Assembly: GCA_963816985.1 (NCBI GenBank)
Contig: CAWFMF010000004.1
Span: 868,001-932,000, forward strand
Direction of reading: 5' to 3'
DNA: 64,000 nucleotides
Source: JAIVJM01 sp963816985
Lineage (GTDB): Bacteria > Acidobacteriota > Blastocatellia > Pyrinomonadales > Pyrinomonadaceae
This document shows positions 45,301 through 53,598 of the stretch, in pieces. The translations under genes were made by a program, and so were the position numbers. Within the stretch, counting starts at the first letter, position 1. Each line of letters opens with the position of its first letter. Under the pieces are notes generated by a model, which was not told the DNA's origin, searched no databases, and saw only the letters and a program-made list of their open reading frames with translations.

Positions 45301-48066
45301 CGCCGGGCCGCGACCGTAGACGGTGAGTTCCACCGTCTCGCCGGTCTGACCTGCGGGGCCGATGGCCGTGACCTTCAAGCGGTTCGGCCCCGGCGAGATG
45401 CCGATGCCGACGAAGGTGAAAGTCGCCAAGCCGTTCTTGTTGTCAATGCGGCGCTCGCCGATATTCGTCTCCGCGACGCGTTTGCCGCCGACTTCGACCG
45501 CCACCGTCCAAGCGACGTTGGTGCGCGCCTCGATCTCAAGCGCCGCGCCCGCGACGAAGCCTTCCGGCTGCGGCGAGATGACGCGCACCGCGCCGGGCGC
45601 GACCGGCTCTAAGGTCTCTGTCGTCGTCAGCTCGTAAGTGCCCGAAGCGCGCGGCTCTTCCCTCTTCGCCTCCGCGCCTTTCGAGACTTCGGCGTTATTC
45701 GTCTTCGACGCGTCGCCGTTCGTGCCTTCGACCGCCGAGAAGAGAGAGCCGTTGAGCTTCGTCTGCTTCGTCGCGTTCGCCTGCGACGAGACACTGTTCT
45801 TGGCGTCGCCGTTCAAGGCGCTCGCCGCGTCGTCGCTTCTGTCGGAGCGCAGGGCAAAATTCTGCCGGAGCATCGCGCCGCCGCCGAGGGGCGTGCGCAG
45901 GAGACGCGTCCAGCTCCGCTCGTCGCGTCGCTCGCTCGGCGCGAGCGAGTAGCCGCGCGGGAGCGTCACGGGGTCGAGCGAGAGCACCTGCGCGCCCTCG
46001 TTGACGACGGGGAAGTTGTAGAGCCCTGCGGAGTCGGTGATGACCGACTGGCCGTTGTTGAGATAGAGGCGCACGCCCGGAAGGCCGCGCTCGTCCTTGT
46101 CGAAGAGGCCGTTGGAGTTCGCGTCCTCGAAGACGCGGCCCAATATCAACTGCTGCGAGGAGAAGACGCCGCGCCGGACGCGGACGCCCGTGCGCGCCGT
46201 CGGCGTGGAGACCGACTCGCCGCCCGTCAAAGTGCCGGAGCCCTGCGCCGTGTTGAACTGCTCGCCTTCCTGCGCGTTCGCGCCGACGCGGACGCGGTAG
46301 GTCAGCGTCGCGCGCGAGCCCGCCGCGACGCGGCCCACGCGGAAGACGAGCACGCCGTCGGGCAGGACTTCGGGCTCGATGGGTCGCTCGGCTGAAGGCG
46401 GAGAGAGGACGCGGGCCGTGCCTTGCGCGTAGTGGAACGAAGCGGGCAGCACGTCGCGCACCGTCAAGTCTTCGACGGCGGTGACGGTCGCGTTGCGAAT
46501 CTCGACGCGGTAGTTGATGGTGTCGCCGATCTCGACCGAGGGGCGGTCGGCGGACTTCATGATTTCCAGCGTCGTCGTCTCGAACATCGGGATGTTCAAG
46601 GCGAAGGCGGCGAGGCGCTCGCTCGTGACCGCGCCTTCGGTCAGCTCGAAGCCGCCCGTGCGCGCGACGGGCTGGCCGTCGAGCGCGCGGACGGTGAGCG
46701 AGAAGAGGCCGGGAGCCGTCGCGTCCGGCGTGACCGTCACTTCAATCATGCGCGCGCGGTAGCCGGGCGCGGTGACGTTGAGGAAGTAACGGGCCGGGAC
46801 GCCGACGCTTCCGAGCTGCGCGGGCGAGAGCACGAAGCTCCAACGGCCCTGCGCGTCAGAAGAGAAGGGGTTGGCGTTGTCGCCGTTCGGCTCGGAGCCC
46901 GCGCCGTTGTTGAGCAGGACGGGCGAGCCGGTGCTCGCGTCATTAACGAGCGAGACGAGCGCGCCCGGAATCGGCGTGCCGCCGCTGCGGCCCTGATAGA
47001 CGAGGCCGAAGGGATTAACAACCGCCGTCGCGCTCGTGGTCGCGGCGGCGGGCGCGTTCTCGGCGTTGACGATGCCGGTGTTGACGATGCCTGCGCCCGG
47101 CGCGACCGCGCCTGAGACGCGCGCGCGGAACGTGACCTCGACGAGCGCGCCGACGGCGAGCGGCTCGGCGAGCTTCACTTCGAGGCGGCGGTTCGTGACC
47201 TGACCTTCGTCGGCGTCTTCGGCGTCGGTGAGCGCGCGGTTGTTGAGGCGGAGCGAGTCGGCGACGTATTCGAGACCTTCGGGGAGGTCGTCGCGCAGCA
47301 CGACGCGGCGGGCGGGGATGTCTCCGCTGTTGCGGAACGAGATACTGTATTCGAGCGTCTGGCCCGGCGAGGCGGTGAGTCGCTCGCGGCCTTCGACGAG
47401 CTTGACGGGAGGAAGCGACGGTTCCGCCGGGGACGAGATGCGCGCGCCGTTGCCGACGACGTTGATGATGGTGCCGATGTCCTGCGGCGTCCCCGTCAGG
47501 GATTCGAGGACGTTCGAGCGGGCGGTGAGGCGGACGGAGAACTGTTGGCCCTGCTGCGCGGCGTTCGTGTCAACTTCGGCGAGGACTCCGGCGCACGCGC
47601 CGCGCGCGAGGCGGGGGCTCATCGTCTCGCCGAGCGTGATGGGTCGGTCGGCGGCGTCGAGAGCGCCGTTGCCGTCCGTGTCGAAGTGGAGCGCGAAGAT
47701 GGTGGCGGGCGCGGAAGCGTCAGCCGCGACGATGGTGTAGAAGTCGGGGGTGTTGCCGGTGTTGCAGACGCGGAAGAGGCGTGTGACGCGCTCGCTCGGC
47801 GAGACGGTCGCGGAAGGTTCGGTCTCGTCGGGCACGACCGAGAGCGCGGCGACGACTCGCACCGTGACCGTGACGGTCGGCGAGACGGTCGCGAAGCCCG
47901 TGCCTTCGGCGTCCGTGTAGGTCGCCTCGGCGCGGTTGGAAATGACCGAGCCCGCCTCCGCGTTTCCGTCGCGCGTGCCCGCGACCACTCCTCCCGCCGT
48001 GAGCGTGGCGAGGAGCAGGAGCAGCGCGAGCGCGCGGAGGAAACTTTGGGGGCGGGCTTCAGACAT
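42346..48066 (-). CDS. Giant DUF11/SdrD-B/outer-membrane barrel-like protein
   Basis: 1906 residues. The signal peptide is 1-29. Then DUF11-like repeats (RLFRVCNTGNTPDFYTI, LEYSISFRNSGDIPARRVVL, LEIMKSADRPSVEIGDTINY), a Cna-B/carboxypeptidase-regulatory unit (YQGRSGGTPIPGALVSLVN) and an SdrD-B unit (RVFEDANSNGLFDKDERGLP). Ig-like domains follow. From about residue 1090 comes a barrel-like region with alternating polar/aromatic strands (YVRVDRGRSYFMFGDFDTEN, LRATVGYDFRRLKDNLTDRE, LGYERGFHIAGEG, RTTGRYELRDRGG, GGYNWTGAGEP). The tail ends KKKDEEEEEEE-like. Probably an outer-membrane anchor/translocator carrying its own adhesive passenger. Confidence 0.85.
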   Translation of the reverse strand: MSEARPQSFLRALALLLLLATLTAGGVVAGTRDGNAEAGSVISNRAEATYTDAEGTGFATVSPTVTVTVRVVAALSVVPDETEPSATVSPSERVTRLFRVCNTGNTPDFYTIVAADASAPATIFALHFDTDGNGALDAADRPITLGETMSPRLARGACAGVLAEVDTNAAQQGQQFSVRLTARSNVLESLTGTPQDIGTIINVVGNGARISSPAEPSLPPVKLVEGRERLTASPGQTLEYSISFRNSGDIPARRVVLRDDLPEGLEYVADSLRLNNRALTDAEDADEGQVTNRRLEVKLAEPLAVGALVEVTFRARVSGAVAPGAGIVNTGIVNAENAPAAATTSATAVVNPFGLVYQGRSGGTPIPGALVSLVNDASTGSPVLLNNGAGSEPNGDNANPFSSDAQGRWSFVLSPAQLGSVGVPARYFLNVTAPGYRARMIEVTVTPDATAPGLFSLTVRALDGQPVARTGGFELTEGAVTSERLAAFALNIPMFETTTLEIMKSADRPSVEIGDTINYRVEIRNATVTAVEDLTVRDVLPASFHYAQGTARVLSPPSAERPIEPEVLPDGVLVFRVGRVAAGSRATLTYRVRVGANAQEGEQFNTAQGSGTLTGGESVSTPTARTGVRVRRGVFSSQQLILGRVFEDANSNGLFDKDERGLPGVRLYLNNGQSVITDSAGLYNFPVVNEGAQVLSLDPVTLPRGYSLAPSERRDERSWTRLLRTPLGGGAMLRQNFALRSDRSDDAASALNGDAKNSVSSQANATKQTKLNGSLFSAVEGTNGDASKTNNAEVSKGAEAKREEPRASGTYELTTTETLEPVAPGAVRVISPQPEGFVAGAALEIEARTNVAWTVAVEVGGKRVAETNIGERRIDNKNGLATFTFVGIGISPGPNRLKVTAIGPAGQTGETVELTVYGRGPAKRLEIVSDKQELSAGGRDEASIRVRAFDQWGHPAADGSVAVEVTRGRLLRVEDEGVAGSAQSKEGADKINVDAGSVLSMPSAPGAQDGAQSQQIIPLVGGEGALRLVSDSAPGAAEIRATTGSVESKQSIRITAEVRPAILVGLAELTVGSAQPELTADSEETVRRRLAFFYRGQVFGSNLLTLAYDSNRPVNRTNGRDRLFQFDPLDRAYPLLGDSSTRFEDAQSNSKLYVRVDRGRSYFMFGDFDTENGEAGLASYTRRLTGAKLHLENSKGDYVSVTGARPDTAYARDVFPGGALAFVRLSHGEVLPGSESIVLEVRDRRNPEIIISRETLIRSVDYNLDSVTGEIFFLRHISTFDFAFNLLQVVATYEYRAASMSSAVYTARLFKTFERVGLKVGLSFIDQRQEEFGSFVIGGFDAEKTMPNGGRLRAEYATSRGRVAVGGNLFSTGLDERHDGNAYRVELEQPLGFREATLRAGFARADEGFLNPFGATVTPGSQRADASVEMKVRATSLVRVQLMDERNKTSNVDNRRLTGSLFWTESIGDRLRATVGYDFRRLKDNLTDRETDSNLVTVGAEWQATDKLQLSVKREQNLSEADPTYPNQTTLAANYQWNQYTKLFFSQRLASAPITPISDAAATGFVATGARRETAIGIETRLGRFASLNSRYQLENGINGTDSFAVIGLANRLALNKELSLDLGYERGFHIAGEGESFNSAHFGLSWQPTEDFRTTGRYELRDRGGFGSVLTLGAAGRLFDNFTSLARVQFARTNFGGRESSSSSATAAIAWRPLESDRAGLLLSYTRRDLSQEGIDGRGQTRDRSDLLSSDAYYQATRNVELYGRLAFKFGDTMSPELARVSSFTYLTQGRVVYRVGPYVDFAGEMRWLAQPSTRTARASAGTELGFWVLPDLRLGGGYNWTGAGEPTAGSLVAGRRGFYFTISSKLSNLFDLFGTSRAGATSAEGTDDDARGKQKKKDEEEEEE

Positions 48067-48090
48067 TTTTGGAGAAGACCGAGGTTGGAA

Positions 48091-48163
48091 AGTCAGAAGT
48101 TTGAACGCTGAACGATGAACTGGAAGACAAGTTGTTTTTAGTTCATCGTTCAGCGTTCTGACT
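48091..48163. repeat. Inverted repeat of heptamers, arms differing by one unit
   Basis: Left arm units AGTCAGA, AGTTTGA, ACGCTGA, ACGATGA. The right arm (48140-48163) is the complement of AGTCAGA, ACGCTGA, ACGATGA, lacking exactly one unit. It lies between two surface genes. Confidence 0.8.
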
Positions 48164-48170
48164 TCATCGT

Positions 48171-50330
48171 TTAGTTAATCAGCCGCCTGAAGGTGAACGT
48201 TCCAGACGCGCCGGGGGCGAGACTCGGAATGCTGTCCTTCAGGAAGGTGGTGATGGCGGTCACCGCGCCGGCGGTGTCGCCGTCGGTGATGACGCCGGTG
48301 GTCGAGTCAACGGGGCCTTGCGCGCCGATGATCTGGGTGGTGTTCGCCGCCCAGTTGTTCGTCCCGGCGTCGCCGTCCTCGTTGATGACGATGCTCGTCG
48401 CCGTCAGCGTGACGCTGCCGACGCCGCCGCCGGAGGAGACGTTCGAGTAGGCAATCTGGTAGACCAGATGCGCGCCCGGAACGGCGTCGGTCAAGCCGCC
48501 CACGCCCGTCTGGTTGTCCACGGTGACCGTCTTGATGAGCCGGAGGAACCCGGTGTAAAGGCGGTCAATCGTGTCGTTCGACGAGGCGGGGGTGTTGGCC
48601 GAAGTCGCACGGATGATGGAGGAGTAGCCGGTCAGAACCGTCTGCCCGGTCGGCAGGTTAAAGGCCACCGTGTAGTTGGCCGACGCGCCGCGCGCGACGC
48701 TCACCGTGACGCTCCCCGAAGGGTTCGCCGCGTTGACCGTCACCGTGCCGCTCGCCGTCGTGATGACGAGCGACGTGCCCGCCGGGAGCGAAGCGAAGTT
48801 CGGCACCGAGAGCGTGTACACGTCGTCGGCGTTGCCCGTGTTCTGGACGGTGTTGGTGAAGGTCGTGGTGCCCGCCGCGCTGGTCGAGCCGCCGGGCGCG
48901 ACGCCCGCGATGCCCGTCGTCACGCTGCGGTTCGTGAAGTCGTCGTTGTTGTTGGTCGGCCCCGTCGCCCCCGGCGCGCCGTTCGGCCCGTTCAGGACGG
49001 AGCCGAGCTTGCCGATGAGCGTCAGGATGAGCACGCCGTCGCCGTCAACCGAGCCGGCAGCCGAAAGGTTCGAGCCGTCGGGGTTGCTGTTCAGGGGCGA
49101 GAGGTCGGCGCGACCGTTGCCGAAGTTGGCGTCGGCGTCGCCCGACTGGTCGGTGATGCCGTTGCCGAACGTGTTGTTGGCGAACGAGTCGGCGATGGCG
49201 AGGACGGGGAGGTTGGCGTTGGCCGACGCGCTGATCGTCACGAGGATGCTGATGTCGGACGTGCAGGTGTTGTTCGCCGCGAGCGACGCGCCGCGGTTGA
49301 AGGCGATGCGGCGCACCGTCGTCAAATCGGCGGGCGCGCTCGTCGTCCAGACGGCGGCGGAGATGGGGTTATCGGTGAGCGGGCTCACGGAGTAGAGCGT
49401 GCCCGCCGGGAAGGTCTGCCCCGCCTTCAGAGAGGTCTGCGAAGGGATGGGGAAGATTTCGAAGACGCCGCTGTTCGAGCCGACGGGGGCGTTGGCGAGA
49501 GTGCGCGCCGAGGCCGCCTGCGTCGTCGAGACGTTGCAGGTGTGCAGCGCGTAGGAGATGTCGCTGCCCGGATTGATCGGCCCGGCGGGGCCGGTCAGGG
49601 TCGTGACGATGGCCACGTCGCGCAAGACCGTGAGGCTGCGCGAGCCGCGCGCCTCGGAGCGCCCGTTGACGCCGGCGGTCGTGTTCGCCACGTCGGCGGC
49701 GGAGGCGACGAGAGTCTGGTTGTCGAAGGGCGATGCGCCGCCCGCGTCGCCGAGCTGGGCGTTGACGAAGCCGCTCGCGCCAGCCGGGACGCTGAAGAGG
49801 ACGACGACGTTGCGGCTCTGGCCCGCAGGGATCGAGGCCGAGGCCACGTCCGAGGCGTTCGTCCAGATGTTGGTGTCGCCCGCTTCGAAGGTGCCGTTGC
49901 CGTTGGCGTCGAAGAAGGCCGCCGTGACGTTGGCCCCCGTAATCGCGCCGCTGATAGAGAGGCTCGCGCCGCCCGCCTTGAAGGTCACGGTGTCGGCGAA
50001 GTTGCCCGTGTTGGAGACGGCGAAGGAGAGCGAGCCGTTCGGGTTCCCGGCGACGACGTTGCCGCTCGCGCCGCTGCCCGCAGCGTCGTCGGGCGTGATG
50101 GCGAGCCCCGCGACGTTCGCCACCGTGACCGTCACGGTGTTCGAGGTCGTGTCGTAGGTGTTGCCGCCCGAATCCGAGTAGCTGGCCGACGCGGTGTTGG
50201 AGATGGAAGTGCCGCCGGCGGTCTGCGCGAGCGCGGCGGGCGCGCCCCACAGGAGGAGCGCGGCGGCCACGAGCGCGGCGAGCGCAAGCGGGCGGAAAGT
50301 GCTGGGGGTAAAAGTTCTCTTATTCATCAT
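48171..50330 (-). CDS. Secreted DUF11-like beta-repeat protein
   Basis: 719 residues; CGAGGAATA precedes ATGATG, so the start may also be 50327. The signal peptide is 1-36 (LALAALVAAALLLWGAPAAL). Beta-sandwich repeats follow with the N-terminal ISNTASASYSDSGG pattern, TGNFADTVTFKAGG, dockerin-like short FFDANGNGTFEAGD, and FTNTVQNTGNADDVYTLSVP. The C-terminal DUF11-type unit is HLVYQIAYSNVSSGG. Asp/Asn-rich loops suggest calcium binding. Second long surface gene of the operon, before the giant barrel-like protein. Role: extracellular matrix or adhesion, inferred. Confidence 0.82.
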   Translation of the reverse strand: MMNKRTFTPSTFRPLALAALVAAALLLWGAPAALAQTAGGTSISNTASASYSDSGGNTYDTTSNTVTVTVANVAGLAITPDDAAGSGASGNVVAGNPNGSLSFAVSNTGNFADTVTFKAGGASLSISGAITGANVTAAFFDANGNGTFEAGDTNIWTNASDVASASIPAGQSRNVVVLFSVPAGASGFVNAQLGDAGGASPFDNQTLVASAADVANTTAGVNGRSEARGSRSLTVLRDVAIVTTLTGPAGPINPGSDISYALHTCNVSTTQAASARTLANAPVGSNSGVFEIFPIPSQTSLKAGQTFPAGTLYSVSPLTDNPISAAVWTTSAPADLTTVRRIAFNRGASLAANNTCTSDISILVTISASANANLPVLAIADSFANNTFGNGITDQSGDADANFGNGRADLSPLNSNPDGSNLSAAGSVDGDGVLILTLIGKLGSVLNGPNGAPGATGPTNNNDDFTNRSVTTGIAGVAPGGSTSAAGTTTFTNTVQNTGNADDVYTLSVPNFASLPAGTSLVITTASGTVTVNAANPSGSVTVSVARGASANYTVAFNLPTGQTVLTGYSSIIRATSANTPASSNDTIDRLYTGFLRLIKTVTVDNQTGVGGLTDAVPGAHLVYQIAYSNVSSGGGVGSVTLTATSIVINEDGDAGTNNWAANTTQIIGAQGPVDSTTGVITDGDTAGAVTAITTFLKDSIPSLAPGASGTFTFRRLIN

Positions 50331-50446
50331 TATTCCTCGTTAGGGTGGTCGGTGGGTGTTGGGCGTCGGTCGGGGCTCTTGAGGTTAGGTGGGTCGTGGC
50401 CGACCCGTGCCCTGAGAAGCGACCGCAGCCGCGAGTGCCCCCCTGG

Positions 50447-50971
50447 TTACTTGACGCGCACCTTGTAGGAAGCGGAGAGCTTGCCGCCGGCGGCGAGCGC
50501 GTCCGACCACTCGTAGCGCACTTCCGTATACATCGAGACGGGCGCGGCGACTTTCTTCACCGTGCCGTCCGCCTGCTTCTGCTCGACCACGGGCTGCGTC
50601 GAGAAGGTCTTGCCCCCGTCAATGCTGTAGGTGACGGTCGAGCCCTCGACGGCGACGGCGCTCCCGGCGACGAACGACGTGCCAGCCGGGATGTGGCCGA
50701 CCGTCTTGTAGTCGCGCGCCGAGCCCGTGCCCTCGTTGAGCGATTCGATCTGCCATTGCAGAATCTCGCCGGGCTGCACGTCCTTGACCTCTTCGAGCGC
50801 GAGCCGCTTGCCTTCGCGTTCGACCGCGCCGGAGAGCAGCACCTTGATTTCGGGCCTGCCGGTCTGCGCGCCGAGCATCTGCCTCTGCGCGAAGGCGGCA
50901 ACGCCGCCCAACACCACGACGCAGAGCGCCAGCAGCGGAACGAGGCCCAGATTCTTTTTCAACTTAGTCAT
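50447..50971 (-). CDS. Exported small DUF11-like protein heading the surface operon
   Basis: 174 residues from the ATG at 50971, chosen for GGAGGAGAAGATC before it. The signal peptide is about 1-30 (LGLVPLLALCVVVLGGVAAF). One beta-sandwich domain follows with DVQPGEILQWQIESLNEGTG, HIPAGTSFVAGSAVAVEGS, VTYSIDGGKTFS and YEWSDALAAGGKLSASYKV, a pattern like a single DUF11/conserved-repeat unit. First structural gene of the minus-strand series of four surface proteins, so it may be a subunit assembled with the larger ones. 121 bases separate it from the upstream receiver gene. Confidence 0.8.
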   Translation of the reverse strand: MTKLKKNLGLVPLLALCVVVLGGVAAFAQRQMLGAQTGRPEIKVLLSGAVEREGKRLALEEVKDVQPGEILQWQIESLNEGTGSARDYKTVGHIPAGTSFVAGSAVAVEGSTVTYSIDGGKTFSTQPVVEQKQADGTVKKVAAPVSMYTEVRYEWSDALAAGGKLSASYKVRVK

Positions 50972-51092
50972 GATCTTCTCCTCCAAAAATTATTTGTTGC
51001 TTGTGTGAGAGTGGCCTCGTTTATCGGGCCGGTCGGCGTGCCGCGTGTGAGCGAAAGGCGGGAGGCTTCTTTGAAGTCCCCCTTCGATATCT

Positions 51093-51470
51093 CTAGGCGG
51101 GTTGAGGCGTCGTCTGCTCTTTGAGGGCGCAGGCGACGGCGTACATGAAGTGCTTGAGGCTGACGGGGCGCGGGATGACCGCCGCGAGTCGCGCGTGCGT
51201 GGCCGAACGCATGATCTCGGACGGTCGGTTATGGATGGCGATGAGCGAAGTGCCGGGCGCGATCTCGCGCAGTGCCTCGACGGCCCCGCCGCGACCGAAG
51301 CCCGCCATGTCGAGCCCGACGGCGATGAGGTCGAAGCGACCTTCCGCCGCCGCCCTCAGAACGTCCATCGTGTGGCGGCAGGTCTCGGCCTCGTGCCCGG
51401 CGGCACACAGAGCCTTCACCAACTCCTCCGCCATCACTCGGTCGTCGTCACAAATCATCACGCGGGCCAT
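51093..51470 (-). CDS. Stand-alone response-regulator receiver, atypical active site
   Basis: 125 residues from the ATG at 51470, preceded by AAAGGAAAGAAGCCGC. CheY-like fold: acidic pocket DDD at 8-10 and phospho-acceptor Asp54 (VGLDMAG). The usual Thr/Ser of strand 4 is His80 (LIAIHNR), and the invariant Lys of the KP motif is replaced by Arg101 (IPRPVS). No output domain. It may act as a phospho-sink or as an adaptor switched without phosphorylation. Upstream lie a sigma-54-like promoter and TGTCA-type sites that an NtrC-like protein could use; the surface operon follows directly. Confidence 0.8.
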   Translation of the reverse strand: MARVMICDDDRVMAEELVKALCAAGHEAETCRHTMDVLRAAAEGRFDLIAVGLDMAGFGRGGAVEALREIAPGTSLIAIHNRPSEIMRSATHARLAAVIPRPVSLKHFMYAVACALKEQTTPQPA

Positions 51471-51546
51471 GCGGCTTCTTTCCTTTACTTCCCTTGTCTT
51501 CGTAACACTAACCGCCGGACAGACACACGTCCGGCGACAGACACTT

Positions 51547-51562
51547 AACAAGGCCCGTGCCG
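51547..51562 (-). promoter_or_regulatory. Possible sigma-54 (-24/-12) promoter
   Basis: On the minus strand GGGCACGGGCCTTGTT matches the GGCACG-N4-TTG part of the sigma-54 consensus; the -12 C is replaced by T. It lies about 80 bases upstream of the receiver start. Confidence 0.45.
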
Positions 51563-51659
51563 CCCGCCCGCGAAGCACGGGGCCGAGCCTTAACTCCTGC
51601 TATTGTGTTAGTTAGCGATTCTTAGGAAGGGACGTGAGGCGCGGCCAAGAGGCGTCCGG

Positions 51660-51706
51660 TGACAGGCCGGGCTGAAAATTTGTCAGCGCCCCTGACGTTT
51701 TGTCAG
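51660..51706. promoter_or_regulatory. Cluster of TGTCA/TGACA half-sites (possible enhancer-binding sites)
   Basis: TGACA at 51660, TGTCAG at 51681, CTGACG at 51692 and TGTCAG at 51701. They form one 17-base inverted pair plus extra half-sites, roughly 110-155 bases upstream of the sigma-54-like box, the usual place for NtrC-type binding. Confidence 0.5.
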
Positions 51707-51751
51707 GCGCGGAAGCTTTCGCGATGTCTCTGAACAGAAGGTGCACAGGCA

Positions 51752-51771
51752 GTTTTCCACCTGTGGAAAAC
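51752..51771. promoter_or_regulatory. Perfect 20-base palindrome, GTTTTCCAC-CT-GTGGAAAAC
   Basis: Two perfect 9-base arms with a two-base centre in the gap between the receiver and NtrC genes. Looks like a dimeric repressor site; each arm also resembles a DnaA box. Owner unknown. Confidence 0.5.
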
Positions 51772-51902
51772 GGGCGCGGGCGGTGAAAAAACTTCCTTCT
51801 CTGATTGTGCGCGCCCCCGCTTTACTATCCGCAGATTCCAGAAGAGTTTCTGGCAAGTCCAGCCCATCGTTCAGCGACTCTCTAATACATTTCATCAATG
51901 GC

Positions 51903-53297
51903 TCAGGAACTCATCCCCGTCTCGTACTCGCGGAGCTTGCGGTAGAGGGTGCGGGAGGAGATGCCGAGGACGGCGGCGGCGCGCTCGCGGTTGCCGCCGG
52001 TCTCTTCGAGGACGCGGATGATGTGTTGCCGCTCAAGCGCTTCGAGCGTGGCGGGCGTCGCCGTCGCCGCTTCGACTCCTTCCGCCGGACTAGCGCCCGC
52101 GCGCGCGGCCTGCGCGGGGAGCACCTGCCCGGCCTCGATGCGGTCTTCAGTCGAGAGCGCGACGGCGCGCTCAAGGGCGTTGCGCAGCTCGCGGACGTTG
52201 CCGGGCCAGTCGTACTCGGCGAGGCGGCGGCGGGCTTCCTCGGAGAGGTCGAGCGCGGGGCGCGTGAAGCGCTCGCGGTAGCGCGAGAGGAAGTGCTCGA
52301 TGAGGACGGGCACGTCCTCTCGCCGCTGCCTCAGGGGCGGGACGTGCAAAGAGATGACGTTGAGGCGGTAGAAGAGGTCGGCGCGGAAGCGGCCCGCCGT
52401 CACGTCTTCGGCGAGGTTGCGGTTGGTGGCGGCGATGACGCGCACGTCCGCCGCGCGGTCGCGCGTCGAGCCCACGCGGCGGAAGCTCCCCTCTTCGAGA
52501 AAGCGCAGGAGCTTGACCTGCGTCTGCGAGGGCATCTCGCCCACTTCGTCGAGGAAGAGCGTCGAGCCGTCGGCGGCTTCGATGAGTCCGCGCTTCGTGG
52601 CGGTCGCGCCGGTGAACGCGCCGCGCTCGTGGCCGAAGAACTCGGACTCGAAGAGCGTTTCGGGGAAGGCCGCGCAGTTGACCGTAATCATCGGCGAGTC
52701 GGCGCGCGAAGAGCGCGCGTGGATGAAGCGCGCGAGCACGTCTTTGCCCGTCCCCGACTCGCCCGTGATGACGACGGTCGAGTCGGCCCGCGCCGCCGAC
52801 TCGGCCAGAGCCACCAAGCCTTCCATCGCCTCGCCGCCGTAGACGAGCGCGGGCACGTCGTCGGAAGAAGCGTCCGCCGAGGGCGCGCGCACCGCGTCGC
52901 GCAGCGAGGCGTTCTGGCGGACGAGCCGCCGCTTCTCGTCGGCCTTGCGGATGACGGTCTCGATTTCGTCGAGCGTGAAGGGCTTCGTGAGGTAATCGTA
53001 AGCGCCGAGCCGCATCGCTTCGAGCCCGGTCGGGAGCGAGGTGTCGGCGGTGAGCATGATGACTTCGGGCGCGTCCTCCATCCGGCGAATCGCGCGCAGG
53101 GCGTCGAGCCCCGAAAGTCCGGGCATCCGGATGTCGAGGAGCACCACGTCGAAGTCGCTTTTCGAGAGCGCTTCGAGCGCCTCCTCGCCGGACGAGGCGG
53201 CGGTCGAGTCGAAGCCCATGAGCGCCGTCTGGTCGGTGATGAGTCGGCGCAAAACGGCGTCGTCGTCCACGACCATCACGCGAATTTTTCTACTCAT
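51903..53297 (-). CDS. NtrC-family sigma-54 response regulator
   Basis: 464 residues. The receiver domain is 1-120, with acidic DDD at 11-13, phospho-Asp55 (LLDIRMPG), Thr in LTADT and Lys in LTKPF. The AAA+ domain spans about 145-385, with Walker A GESGTGKD, the sigma-54 contact loop GAFTGA and Walker B LFLDEVGE. The C-terminal Fis-type HTH is in the last 45 residues (VLEETGGNRERAAAVLGI, SSRTLYRKLREYE). It activates sigma-54 promoters when phosphorylated. The likely cognate kinase is the GAF-PAS kinase 1 kb away (54343-56142). Downstream lie the TGTCA sites and sigma-54-like promoter. All catalytic residues look intact. Confidence 0.95.
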   Translation of the reverse strand: MSRKIRVMVVDDDAVLRRLITDQTALMGFDSTAASSGEEALEALSKSDFDVVLLDIRMPGLSGLDALRAIRRMEDAPEVIMLTADTSLPTGLEAMRLGAYDYLTKPFTLDEIETVIRKADEKRRLVRQNASLRDAVRAPSADASSDDVPALVYGGEAMEGLVALAESAARADSTVVITGESGTGKDVLARFIHARSSRADSPMITVNCAAFPETLFESEFFGHERGAFTGATATKRGLIEAADGSTLFLDEVGEMPSQTQVKLLRFLEEGSFRRVGSTRDRAADVRVIAATNRNLAEDVTAGRFRADLFYRLNVISLHVPPLRQRREDVPVLIEHFLSRYRERFTRPALDLSEEARRRLAEYDWPGNVRELRNALERAVALSTEDRIEAGQVLPAQAARAGASPAEGVEAATATPATLEALERQHIIRVLEETGGNRERAAAVLGISSRTLYRKLREYETGMSS

Positions 53298-53494
53298 ATG
53301 AGTCGGCGGCAGAGAGTTGGTGGATTCTCGTTCAGAGCTTCAGCGAGAGCGCGTCCAGAGCATACGGGTCGGGGCTGCATCTTAACACTTCTCGTAGCTC
53401 GCGCGTCACTGCTTTTCGGGCGTGCCGCGCGGGAGGCGGCTGGCCGCGCCGCGAGTCGCGCGAAAACTTATACGCCAATTTTTTCGCGCGGCGG

Positions 53495-53500
53495 TATAAT
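53495..53500 (+). promoter_or_regulatory. Possible -10 box of the PLD-like gene
   Basis: TATAAT within GGCGGTATAATCCCGCC, about 100 bases upstream of the ATG at 53599. No clear -35. The rest of the 53298-53598 gap shows nothing else supported. Confidence 0.3.
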
Positions 53501-53598
53501 CCCGCCACCTCGAAATTCAAGCCTTCCAGTTGCGGCGCGCCCGCCGTACAAGCTCCTCAAGGAGTCCTGCCCGGTCGTCAGTGGAAAGGAGGTCGAAG

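Noticed and set aside
48318..50468. Long plus-strand open frame opposite the surface-protein gene
   Set aside because: Arg/Val-rich shadow frame. The minus strand has signal peptide, ribosome site and DUF11-like repeats.
51752..51771. Origin of replication from two DnaA-like boxes
   Set aside because: Only one palindrome, no AT-rich unwinding region and no dnaA or parAB nearby.
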